Shown one piece after another: positions 36,167 through 48,078 of a stretch of DNA of 64,000 nt (its first letter is position 1; each line of letters opens with the position of its first letter). The position numbers were made by a program, and so were the translations under genes. The notes beneath the pieces were generated by a model that saw only the letters and a list, made by a program, of their open reading frames with translations, was not told where the DNA came from and did no database searches. Source of the DNA: Danxiaibacter flavus (GTDB lineage Bacteria; Bacteroidota; Bacteroidia; Chitinophagales; Chitinophagaceae); assembly GCF_041060425.1 (NCBI RefSeq), contig NZ_JAULBC010000009.1, forward strand, positions 124,001 to 188,000, written 5' to 3'.

Positions 36167-36285
36167 GAAGTTCTAAGACATTAAGATGAGACGATAAAAA
36201 GGGTCTAAAGAGGTTCAAATCCTCGGTCATCTGCAACGTTCTGCGGCGGGTCGTAAGACTCAAAGTAAGAATACAAGTTCTTTGA
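36167..36285 (+). promoter_or_regulatory. Pre-16S leader with boxA-like antitermination motif
   Basis: The leader contains blocks TTAAGATG, GGTCTAAAGAGGTTCA, TCTGCAACGTT and ACAAGTTCTTTGA (36273-36285). The last resembles rRNA boxA. The same series of blocks appears before 23S. In other bacteria such elements recruit Nus factors to keep RNA polymerase from stopping in untranslated rRNA; applying this here is inference. Confidence 0.5.
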
Positions 36286-36407
36286 AAGAATGGAAGCAAC
36301 AGTACGTAAATAGTAATATTTATGGTAAGGTAAGCGATTAAACAATTAAATTATATCCGACGTTAATTTTCGAGAGAAAAATATAGTCAAGGATATCAAA
36401 CTTTTTT

Positions 36408-37937
<1,530 letters not shown>

Positions 37938-38100
37938 TAGAGACACGCTATCTTTTTAATTGTTGCTTCTTCTTCCTTCAATTTATTGAAGGATCATTCT
38001 TAAAATAAAACCAAAGTAGTTGATAGCCAAATGTTGTACGGCGATCTGTAGTGCCAGGGTGCAGCCACAAGAGCAAAGCATAAAGGCGTCAAAAACAAAC

Positions 38101-38174
38101 AGACCCGTAGCTCAGTTGGTTAGAGCGCTACACTGATAATGTAGAGGTCACCAGTTCAACTCTGGTCGGGTCTA
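38101..38174 (+). tRNA. tRNA-Ile (anticodon GAT)
   Basis: A 74-base cloverleaf in the 16S-23S spacer. The acceptor AGACCCG pairs with CGGGTCT. The anticodon loop is CTGATAA on stem CTACA/TGTAG. The T arm reads ACCAG-TTCAACT-CTGGT. CCA is not encoded directly after the discriminator. Confidence 0.95.
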
Positions 38175-38239
38175 CACCAAAGCTCAAAGCAGAAAGCTTA
38201 AAGCCCCAAGCATTAGGCCCAAAGCCAATAGCAACAAAT

Positions 38240-38313
38240 GGGGGGTTAGCTCAGCTGGCTAGAGCATCTGCCTTGCACGCAGAGGGTCATCGGTTCGACT
38301 CCGATATCCTCCA
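38240..38313 (+). tRNA. tRNA-Ala (anticodon TGC)
   Basis: A 74-base cloverleaf in the spacer. The acceptor GGGGGGT pairs with ATCCTCC, with two G-U pairs. The anticodon loop CTTGCAC lies on stem TCTGC/GCAGA. The T arm is ATCGG-TTCGACT-CCGAT. CCA follows directly (38314-38316), so the 3' end may be encoded. Ile-Ala in this order is the usual rRNA spacer arrangement. Confidence 0.95.
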
Positions 38314-38363
38314 CCAAAAAAGCCGAAAGCTAAAAGCGTAAAGCTTAAAGCCAGGCAAACAAG

Positions 38364-38481
38364 AAAAGTTCTTTACAGTAATTAAGATGTAGACATCAGG
38401 TCTGAAGGTTCATAACCTTAACATCAGCAACGTTTTAGGCTTTGAGCTTTATGCTTTAAGCTTATGACACAAGTTCTTTGA
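38364..38481 (+). promoter_or_regulatory. Pre-23S copy of the boxA-like leader module
   Basis: Blocks TTAAGATG, GGTCTGAAGGTTCA, ATCAGCAACGTT and ACAAGTTCTTTGA (38469-38481) repeat those of the 16S leader in the same order. AAAGCT/AAAGC words on either side (38325-38352 and 38438-38464) are largely complementary and could close the module as a stem. Confidence 0.5.
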
Positions 38482-38544
38482 CATATTGGGAAAGCGATCT
38501 CACAAGAGATTGTCGATAGAAATATCGCAAAACATTTAAATTTT

Positions 38545-41352
<2,808 letters not shown>

Positions 41353-41418
41353 TTTTTTCTCTTGCAATGCGCAGAGAAACCCTCTTGTGACAAGCAATCC
41401 CAATATGACCTTATTTAC

Positions 41419-41446
41419 GTAAATACGTTGCATGCAACGTATTTAC
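41419..41446. repeat. 28-bp perfect palindrome between 23S and 5S
   Basis: GTAAATACGTTGCA (41419-41432) is followed without any spacer by its exact reverse complement (41433-41446). As RNA it would fold into a near loopless hairpin seven bases before the 5S gene. Confidence 0.9.
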
Positions 41447-41452
41447 AACCTT

Positions 41453-41567
41453 CTTATGGTGATTTTACCGAGGGTGTTCACCTCTTCCCATTCCGAACAG
41501 AGTAGTTAAGCCCCTCATGGCCGATGGTACTGCACTATCATGCGGGAGAGTAGGTAGTTGCCATATT
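41453..41567 (+). rRNA. rrf: 5S ribosomal RNA
   Basis: About 115 bases. TATGG at the 5' end pairs with CCATA at the 3' end (helix I). The conserved CCCATTCCGAACAGAGTAG and the loop CCGATGGTACTGC are present. It follows 23S by 100 bases in the same transcript and ends 6 bases before a terminator. Ends are approximate. Confidence 0.92.
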
Positions 41568-41573
41568 CTTTTA

Positions 41574-41603
41574 AAAGCCTCACTTCTAGTGGGGCTTTTT
41601 TAT
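41574..41603 (+). terminator. rRNA operon terminator
   Basis: AAAGCCTCAC pairs with GTGGGGCTTT (10 bp, one G-U) around a 5-base loop, followed by T residues. Confidence 0.9.
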
Positions 41604-41679
41604 TGAGAGCCAGTCCTAATAGTAGAGACTATCACCTCAAAAAGATCTTTAAAAAAAAGAATAAAAATCCACCGCTAAC

Positions 41680-41710
41680 TTGGCCGGTAACTATAAGCCC
41701 CTTATCTTTG
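41680..41710 (+). promoter_or_regulatory. P1 promoter of a second rRNA operon
   Basis: TTGG (41680-41683), 19 bases, then TATCTTTG (41703-41710). From 41703 on, the sequence is identical to 35958 onward for 99 bases, up to the gap. The -33 side differs, so this is a separate locus copy with its own upstream half of the promoter. Confidence 0.75.
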
Positions 41711-41801
41711 CACCCCGCAAATGAAAAAGAGGTATAGTAGAGAGGGATAAGGCGGTAGAAAAAAGTTCTTTAAAAGCGAGGCAGGCAGGGAAAAAAAAGA
41801 G

Positions 41802-41901
41802 NNNNNNNNNNNNNNNNNNNNNNNNNNNNNNNNNNNNNNNNNNNNNNNNNNNNNNNNNNNNNNNNNNNNNNNNNNNNNNNNNNNNNNNNNNNNNNNNNNN
41901 N
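41802..41901. other. Assembly gap (100 N)
   Basis: Exactly 100 N. The 99 bases on its left copy 35958-36056 and the 99 bases on its right copy 41506-41604. The hidden content is therefore most likely the body of a second rRNA operon (about 5.4 kb if the same length), not 100 bases. Confidence 0.85.
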
Positions 41902-41963
41902 TTAAGCCCCTCATGGCCGATGGTACTGCACTATCATGCGGGAGAGTAGGTAGTTGCCATATT
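41902..41963 (+). rRNA. rrf: 3' part of a second 5S rRNA
   Basis: Identical to the last part of the first 5S gene, from TTAAGCCCCTCATGG onward. Its 5' part lies in the gap. Confidence 0.88.
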
Positions 41964-41968
41964 CTTTT

Positions 41969-41999
41969 AAAAGCCTCACTTCTAGTGGGGCTTTTTTAT
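41969..41999 (+). terminator. Terminator of the second rRNA operon
   Basis: The same hairpin and T-run as at 41574. Identity with the first copy ends at 42000. 42001-42320 after it has no gene or recognised element. Confidence 0.88.
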
Positions 42000-42320
42000 T
42001 TTATACCATTGACGTAAACAAGCATGCCCTTATCTCGGAGCTGGATTTGTCATCATCATTTTTTCTGCCCATCTCAATCAGACATAACCAGTGCCCCCCC
42101 GCTAGTATTGACGCAATTTTTATTAGTACATATTTTCCTCAGTTTAATTCATCTCTGGTCAGTAATCAAATCGAATAATGCCCAGGAAATAAGCTATCTA
42201 TTTTGATCATGAACTAAAGGGCTACATACACAGTTTTTTGTCATTTTTTTAATAGCATAATAACAAGCTCATAGCCGAATTTTTCACTGATTTTTCCCAT
42301 TGCTTCGTTAGATTTGTTAC

Positions 42321-43319
42321 ATGCGTATTTTTCTATTGCTTGGCATATTGACTGCTGGATATTTTCAACGTGAAACTTGGCTAAAGAAACAGATCAGTGG
42401 TTTTGCTCAGGGTACAACTTATCACATTACTTATTATTCTGGTGATACAAGTATTACTCAAGCTAACGTAGACAGTGTCTTAAATTCAATTGACAGTTCT
42501 CTTTCGATCTACAAACCGTACTCCACAATTACACGATTTAATCAGTCCGAGAAAGGAACTGTAATTGATGCGCATTTTATCAAGGTCTTCAATAAATCAA
42601 TAGAAACATACAAGGCTACAAATGGTCTTTTCGATATTACAGTAGCTCCTCTTGTTACCGCCTGGGGATTTGGCGCAAAAAAGAATAATAGCATGCCTGA
42701 TTCGGCTCAAATAGAGCAATTGAAAGAATGTGTAAGTTCTGATCTTTTGAAACTGGAGGGAAATTTTTTGAGGAAGGAGAAGCCGTGTGTTCAGGTTGAT
42801 GTAAATGGTATTGCTCAGGGTTATACCGTGGATGTGCTTGCTGATTATTTTGAAAGTCGGGGCATTACAAATTACATAATAGAAGTAGGCGGTGAAATAA
42901 GAGTTAGTGGCAGAAAAATGCCATCAGGAGAAGAAATGAAAATTGGTATTGAATCTCCAGGCGATGATGAGATTGCTCCGGAAATCATGCAGCAGGTTGT
43001 CAAACTGAAAACCGGCGCAATAACAACCTCCGGAAACTATCGAAAGTACTATGAAAGTGACGGAAAGCGGGTCTCTCACCTTATTGATCCCAGAACCGGC
43101 TATTCACTGCAGAATGAAATGATTAGTGTTACTGTATATGCAAAAGATGCCATCACGGCAGATGCATATGATAATGCGCTAATGACAATGGGAAGGGATA
43201 GTGCTTTGAGGTTTGTAGAGAACAGAAATGATATTGCGGCATATATGATTTATAAAAGAAAAGATGGCGTTGTAGCTGATACGGCGACTTCAAAATTTTA
43301 TGAACTGATGAAACAATGA
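42321..43319 (+). CDS. apbE: FAD:protein FMN transferase (ApbE)
   Basis: A 332-residue enzyme that attaches FMN covalently to target flavoproteins in the periplasm. The N-terminus is hydrophobic and serves as export signal or anchor. Family features are GTTYHITYY, SIYKPYSTITRFN, NGLFDITVAPLVTAWGFG (FAD and metal site), VDVNGIAQGYTVDVLADYFE, NYIIEVGGEIRVSG and the C-terminal SHLIDPRTGYSLQNE followed by DAITADAYDNALMTMG, which contains the metal-binding Asp. Targets are often Nqr/Rnf subunits or FMN-binding proteins; none is in this window. The next gene begins 38 bases later. Confidence 0.92.
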   Translation: MRIFLLLGILTAGYFQRETWLKKQISGFAQGTTYHITYYSGDTSITQANVDSVLNSIDSSLSIYKPYSTITRFNQSEKGTVIDAHFIKVFNKSIETYKATNGLFDITVAPLVTAWGFGAKKNNSMPDSAQIEQLKECVSSDLLKLEGNFLRKEKPCVQVDVNGIAQGYTVDVLADYFESRGITNYIIEVGGEIRVSGRKMPSGEEMKIGIESPGDDEIAPEIMQQVVKLKTGAITTSGNYRKYYESDGKRVSHLIDPRTGYSLQNEMISVTVYAKDAITADAYDNALMTMGRDSALRFVENRNDIAAYMIYKRKDGVVADTATSKFYELMKQ

Positions 43320-43357
43320 TTCACATAACTTTAAAACTAAAATAAATCACTCTAACG

Positions 43358-44566
43358 ATGATCCGAAGAAACTTCATTAAACAAGGCGGTCTTTTAGCCG
43401 GCGGTTTGTTATTACATAATCAGATGGTAAAAGCATTTTCTTCCAGCGCAGTTGAAGACAAAATAACAGTTGGTGTTATTGGTTGTGGAGACAGAGGGAA
43501 GGGAGTTATGCAAATGATTAATGAACTTCCTGACGAGTTTAACATCGTGGCCATTTGTGATGTGATGGATTTTAGAATTGAAGAAGCAAAAAAACAAAAT
43601 CCTTCCGCTAATTATAAAGTGTATAAAGATTACAAAGCGCTGCTGGATGATAAGTCCATCCAGGCAGTATTGATTGCCGTTCCTTTGTATTTGCACCACG
43701 ATATGGCTGTAGATGCATTAAAAGCCGGTAAGCATGTATATCTTGAAAAGACTATGACCTTTACTATTCCTCAGGCAGAGAACCTGGTTAAGGTGGCAAA
43801 ACAATATCCAAAACAAACCTTGCAGGTTGGGCATCAGTACAGGTATTCTCCCTTATATTTTAAAGTTAAGGAGTATGTAGAAAAAGATTACCTGGGTAAA
43901 GTAACACAGATCGATTGTCGCTGGGACAGAAACTGGAACTGGCGCAGACCTGTACCTTCTGGCTTGTCTGATAAAGTAATCAACTGGAGGATGTATAAGG
44001 CTTATTCCGGCGGTCTGGCTGCAGAATTATTGTCGCACCAAATGGATTTTATCAATTGGGCATTTAATACGCATCCGGATGAAGTATTTGGAACAGGAGG
44101 CATAGATTTTTATAAGGATGGCAGGGAAACCTATGATAACCTGCAAGTGGTGCTGCGGTATAATAACGCAGGCATGATTGGAAACTTCGGTGCAACCTGC
44201 GGTAATGCTCATGATGGATATATATTTAAAATAAAAGGCACAAAGGGTGCTATTCATTTATTGGTTAATGACGGCATCTATTATCCCGAGCCAGGTCACA
44301 GAAAAGAACTGGAGACTGTTGACGGCGTTACTGCCGCCACAAAAATTGAATGGAACAAAGAAGGCGGTGTGCCCATTTTAAAAGAAAAATTGAAAGACGG
44401 CACATGGTATGCGTTGAAAGATTTTTATAAGAGCATTACCACAAAAACGCCTCCTGCATCAAATGTATTAACAGGAGCAACTACTGCGTTCTGTGTACAT
44501 CTTGCTAACAATGCGGCTTATTCAAATACCGTACAAAATTGGAAAAATGAGTACACTCTTGCGTAA
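43358..44566 (+). CDS. Secreted Gfo/Idh/MocA family oxidoreductase
   Basis: A 402-residue NAD(P)-dependent sugar dehydrogenase-like protein. The N-terminal RRNFIKQGGLLAGGLLLHN is a twin-arginine-type signal. The Rossmann fold shows TVGVIGCGDRGKGVMQM, VAICDVMD and VLIAVPLYLHHDMAVDALK. The lysine motif reads LEKTMTF (usually EKP), then VGHQYRYSPLY. Exported family members include GH109 glycosidases and sugar-ring oxidoreductases, so its chemistry is unsure. It is convergent with another family member at 44671, with a strong hairpin between them. Confidence 0.85.
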   Translation: MIRRNFIKQGGLLAGGLLLHNQMVKAFSSSAVEDKITVGVIGCGDRGKGVMQMINELPDEFNIVAICDVMDFRIEEAKKQNPSANYKVYKDYKALLDDKSIQAVLIAVPLYLHHDMAVDALKAGKHVYLEKTMTFTIPQAENLVKVAKQYPKQTLQVGHQYRYSPLYFKVKEYVEKDYLGKVTQIDCRWDRNWNWRRPVPSGLSDKVINWRMYKAYSGGLAAELLSHQMDFINWAFNTHPDEVFGTGGIDFYKDGRETYDNLQVVLRYNNAGMIGNFGATCGNAHDGYIFKIKGTKGAIHLLVNDGIYYPEPGHRKELETVDGVTAATKIEWNKEGGVPILKEKLKDGTWYALKDFYKSITTKTPPASNVLTGATTAFCVHLANNAAYSNTVQNWKNEYTLA

Positions 44567-44594
44567 GGAATAGTACATATTATAAACAGCTTAT

Positions 44595-44636
44595 AAACAA
44601 GAAGGCAAAATCATAGATGATTTTGCCTTCTTGTTT
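44595..44636. terminator. Bidirectional terminator with perfect 20-bp stem
   Basis: AAACAAGAAGGCAAAATCAT is followed after two bases by its exact reverse complement, ending in TTGTTT. It serves both convergent oxidoreductase genes. Confidence 0.85.
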
Positions 44637-44670
44637 ATTGTAAAGATTAACTAATATCCCTGGTAAATAA

Positions 44671-45984
44671 CTATACTTTGGGTTCCCAGCCTTTCTCATA
44701 TTCTCTTCTCCATAATTTCATTGCGTCTTTATTATTGGTTATATGACCATTTGAGGGATCACAGTGCAGTGTTGAATTGGAGCGCTGTGCAATATTGGCC
44801 AGATGGCAAAGAAGCACGCTCTTATGGCCTTCGGTTGCAGGCGAGTTAAGCGTAGCTTCACCCTTTATACTTTTAATAAAATTATTGAAGTGATATAGAT
44901 CCAGATTGCCGGTTGCACTTACAGGATTTGTCGGATCTGCTTTTTCATCGCTCTTTACTTCCTTTACAAGCTTATTAGCAACATCAAATACCTTATAGTC
45001 GCCGCCACCGTAATTCACAAGTGTGCCCTTGTCACCATAAATAATAAAGCCTCTTCCTGCTCCTTCAACAGGGAAAATATTGCAGCTTCTGCTTTCCCAT
45101 GAAATTGATTTGGAATCGCCGAATTCAAAACTGGCTACTTGCGTATCCGGTGTTTGCCAATCATCTTTAAATGCATATCTACCACCTGAAGATGTTACCT
45201 GAGTAGGGTAATCAACTCCTAAAAACCATCTGCAGCAATCTATTTCGTGCGTACCGTTGTTGCAGGCTTCTCCTGTACCCCAATGCCAGAACCAGTGCCA
45301 GTTGTAATGCACCAGGTTGTCCTGGTAATCTCTGCGGGGTGCCGGACCTTGCCACAATTCAAAATCAAGCGTAGAAGGAACTGCTACTTTCTTGCCAATG
45401 CCAATGCTCTTGCGGTTATTGGCATACCATGCTTTAGCAAAGTATGCGTTACCAATAATACCCTCGCGTACCTCTTTTGCCGCTTGTATTAGCGTTGGCA
45501 TCGAGCGGCGCTGGTTGCCCATTTGTATCAGCTTATTGTATTTCTTCATGGCTTCCCCGAGAAGTTCTCCTTCGTAGGGATTCTGTCCACAAGGCTTTTC
45601 AACATAGACGTGCTTATCGTGCGACACGCCGAGAATGGCTGCCGGAGCATGCCAGTGATCGGGCGCAGCAATGATCAATGCATCAAAATCTTTCTGGGCA
45701 ACAAGTTTTCTAATATCTTTTACAATGCCGGGTTTGCGTGGCGCTTTTTTCAATGCCTCCAGGCCGTTCCCAATTGCCTTTTCTTCAACATCACATATAT
45801 ACCCAACTTCTACATTTTCCAATTCAGAATAACATTTAGCCAGGTATGCACCGCGGCTGTTTACGCCCATTACAGCTACGATAACCTTATTGCTGGGAGC
45901 ATTTTTCCCAAATACCGGAAAGTTAAGAATAGTAAGGCCTGCTGTAGCCAGAGAAGTGTTTTTTATAAATGTTCTTCGTTGCAT
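44671..45984 (-). CDS. Secreted Gfo/Idh/MocA family oxidoreductase, second member
   Basis: A 437-residue protein with a twin-arginine-type leader (RRTFIKNTSLATAGLTILNF). The Rossmann fold is seen in VIVAVMGVNSRGAYLAKCYS and VGYICDVEEKA. The catalytic Lys is in VEKPCGQNPYEGE, with MGNQRRSMPTL following. A Trp/His-rich block, YNWHWFWHWGTGEACNNGTH, is typical of a secreted subgroup. Its sequence differs clearly from the convergent neighbour, so the two are not recent duplicates. It is divergent from a LacI regulator at 46097 (112-base spacer), which probably controls it in response to a sugar. Confidence 0.87.
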   Translation of the reverse strand: MQRRTFIKNTSLATAGLTILNFPVFGKNAPSNKVIVAVMGVNSRGAYLAKCYSELENVEVGYICDVEEKAIGNGLEALKKAPRKPGIVKDIRKLVAQKDFDALIIAAPDHWHAPAAILGVSHDKHVYVEKPCGQNPYEGELLGEAMKKYNKLIQMGNQRRSMPTLIQAAKEVREGIIGNAYFAKAWYANNRKSIGIGKKVAVPSTLDFELWQGPAPRRDYQDNLVHYNWHWFWHWGTGEACNNGTHEIDCCRWFLGVDYPTQVTSSGGRYAFKDDWQTPDTQVASFEFGDSKSISWESRSCNIFPVEGAGRGFIIYGDKGTLVNYGGGDYKVFDVANKLVKEVKSDEKADPTNPVSATGNLDLYHFNNFIKSIKGEATLNSPATEGHKSVLLCHLANIAQRSNSTLHCDPSNGHITNNKDAMKLWRREYEKGWEPKV

Positions 45985-46096
45985 ATGGCATAAATAATTA
46001 AATGTTACTAAATGTATAATTATTTTTGGAAGTAGATATGAGCCAAATGAGACTAATTAAATTTATTCGAGGAGTTACAAACTTTTTTCGGTTGCC

Positions 46097-47113
46097 ATGA
46101 AAAAAATTTCAATAAAAGATATTGCATCGAAGGCCGGCGTTTCAGTTTCTACGGTATCCTTTGTTTTAAACAATAAAGCAAAGGAAATGCGTATAAGTGA
46201 TGAAAAGGTTCAGATCGTTAAGAAGATAGCTGCCGAAGCTGGTTATAAACCGAACCTCCTTGCAAAAAGTCTTCGGACCGGCAAAACGAAAACCATTGGT
46301 TTGATGATAGACGATATTTCCAATAATTTCTTTGCCAGTATAGCAAAAGTGATTGAACTGGAGGCCAAGAAGCTTGGATATAAAGTGTTTTATTGCAGTA
46401 CCGAAAATGATCCTGTACGTGCCAAAGAAATCCTGCAGTTACTGGAAGATGCTCACGTAGACGGATTTATTATAACGCCTACTGAAAAGCTGCAGACAGA
46501 AATAAAGAGACTGTTACAAATAAACAAGAAAGTTGTACTGCTGGACAGGTATTTTCCCGACATAAACGCCACCTGCATAATGGTCGACAGCTATAAGGGC
46601 GCCTATGATGCAACCAGCTTGCTGCTGAAGAAAGGTTATAAAACAATAGCACTTGTTTCAAATGACCTGCACATGATTCAAATGCAACAACGCGAAAATG
46701 GTTACAGGGACGCCTTAAAAGCAATGAAGATTAAATACGATCAAAAATTAGTGACCAGGCTGCATTATATTGGAGGTGAAGAGGAAGATATGGTTGACAG
46801 GCTGGTTGATTTTTTTGAACGTTGCCCTGATGCTGATGCTGTATTCTTTTTGAATAATTCATTAGGGATTGTAGGATTGAAAGCACTTCGGAAACTTGAA
46901 TATAAAATAGGCAAGGATATAGCTGTTATAAGCTTTGATGATAATCTTGTATTTGCGCTGAACACACCTGCTATCAGCGTTGTATCACAGCCAATACAGG
47001 ATATAGGGACACAGGCAGTGGAGCTTCTCATCAGATCAATAGAGGAGGGTAAATCGTTGCCCGGAAAGACTATTTTAAAATCAGGGAAGGTTATTGTTCG
47101 TGAATCATTTTGA
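46097..47113 (+). CDS. LacI-family transcriptional regulator, second
   Basis: A 338-residue regulator. The HTH and hinge occupy residues 4-55 (ISIKDIASKAGVSVSTVSFV, ending GYKPNLLAKSLRTGKT). A sugar-binding sensor domain follows (TIGLMIDDISNNFFASIA, VDGFIITPTEK, YKTIALVSND, DIAVISFDDNLVFAL). TATTTTTG at 46021-46028 upstream fits the -7 element. The gene is divergent from the Gfo/Idh gene at 45984, so it probably regulates that gene or the convergent pair. It could also recognise the 8214 palindrome. It ends at a clear terminator. Confidence 0.93.
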   Translation: MKKISIKDIASKAGVSVSTVSFVLNNKAKEMRISDEKVQIVKKIAAEAGYKPNLLAKSLRTGKTKTIGLMIDDISNNFFASIAKVIELEAKKLGYKVFYCSTENDPVRAKEILQLLEDAHVDGFIITPTEKLQTEIKRLLQINKKVVLLDRYFPDINATCIMVDSYKGAYDATSLLLKKGYKTIALVSNDLHMIQMQQRENGYRDALKAMKIKYDQKLVTRLHYIGGEEEDMVDRLVDFFERCPDADAVFFLNNSLGIVGLKALRKLEYKIGKDIAVISFDDNLVFALNTPAISVVSQPIQDIGTQAVELLIRSIEEGKSLPGKTILKSGKVIVRESF

Positions 47114-47145
47114 TCCCACAAATACATTTAAATATAAACGAAAAA

Positions 47146-47171
47146 AAGCAGGCAAAAAAGCCTGCTTCTTT
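47146..47171. terminator. Terminator between convergent genes
   Basis: AAGCAGGC pairs with GCCTGCTT around AAAAAA, followed by CTTTG. An A-run precedes it, so it may also serve the minus-strand gene. Confidence 0.8.
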
Positions 47172-47192
47172 GTAGTTAAACATAGGAATAAG

Positions 47193-48053
47193 TTATAGCT
47201 CATTGCCATTATGGTCAACTGTTAATACCGGTATATTCGATTTGTATGACAATAATTTTTGTGTGATCTTATTCCACAGTCCGGGAAGGCAATACTCCTT
47301 CATGGAGGTAATCATAATAAGATCTGCATTTATTTTCTTTGAAAAATCGAGCGTTGCTTTTGCAAGGTTCTTTCCCTCAAGTATAAAAGATTGTACGGGA
47401 ATTGTAGTAAGGCTTTGAATGATTTCAAGCGTATCATTTAAGATAGGAATGTCTGCACCGTTGTCTTTCTTTAATGACAATACATAGATGGTTGATTTAA
47501 AGTAGCGGCCCAGCATGGCTGCAAACCTTATTCTACGCATGGGCACATGATCATGCAATGGCAATACGATCTTTTTAAAATGACTAATCAACCCACTTGA
47601 GCGAACAGCCAGTACAGGAACATTCGTTTTTCTTGCAAGCGAACTGATGGAAACTGTTGACCATATTCTGTGAAGTAAATTAAATCGTGACAAACCTTTG
47701 ATCACAAGATCCATTTTGTATTTGTCAATATAATCGGCGAGCACCGCCTGCGGGTGTCCATGTAACACACTTATCTCAATTTTACCACCGCTGCATAAAT
47801 GATTTTCATACTGCGCTTTTAGCAATGCCAGTTTTTTGCCGGCATACTCCATGTCGGTTGTTGCATCGTAACTCCATACATACCCGGTATCACTTCCAAT
47901 AACAGGTATTGCAAACGACGATACTACATGCACCAGGTGAATGTTACATGTAAATGTATTTGCAAGTTCTATTGCCTTGGCTATAGCCCATTTACTACGG
48001 GCAGTGAAATCAACGGGAACTAAAATATTGTATAAAGTGTTTGGCATGGGCAA
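47193..48053 (-). CDS. Universal stress protein, two tandem Usp domains
   Basis: A 286-residue cytosolic protein with two Usp domains. The first is NILVPVDFTARSKWAIAKAI through VIKGLSRFNLLHRI (ATP-binding-like loop) and VPVLAVRSS. The second, from about 155 (KIVLPLHDHVPMRRIRFAAM) to NIPVLTVD, is more diverged. Usp proteins bind ATP or other nucleotides and help under starvation or stress, usually through unknown partners. It lies 25 bases after the gene at 48079 in the same direction and may be co-transcribed with it, in line with a stress or compatible-solute role for the pair. Confidence 0.87.
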   Translation of the reverse strand: MPMPNTLYNILVPVDFTARSKWAIAKAIELANTFTCNIHLVHVVSSFAIPVIGSDTGYVWSYDATTDMEYAGKKLALLKAQYENHLCSGGKIEISVLHGHPQAVLADYIDKYKMDLVIKGLSRFNLLHRIWSTVSISSLARKTNVPVLAVRSSGLISHFKKIVLPLHDHVPMRRIRFAAMLGRYFKSTIYVLSLKKDNGADIPILNDTLEIIQSLTTIPVQSFILEGKNLAKATLDFSKKINADLIMITSMKEYCLPGLWNKITQKLLSYKSNIPVLTVDHNGNEL

Positions 48054-48078
48054 TATTTTTTGGGGTTAAACAATTTGG

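Noticed and set aside
41902..41963. A stand-alone 5S gene
   Set aside because: Its upstream part is missing into the gap and the sequence is identical to the first operon's end, so it belongs to the hidden second operon.
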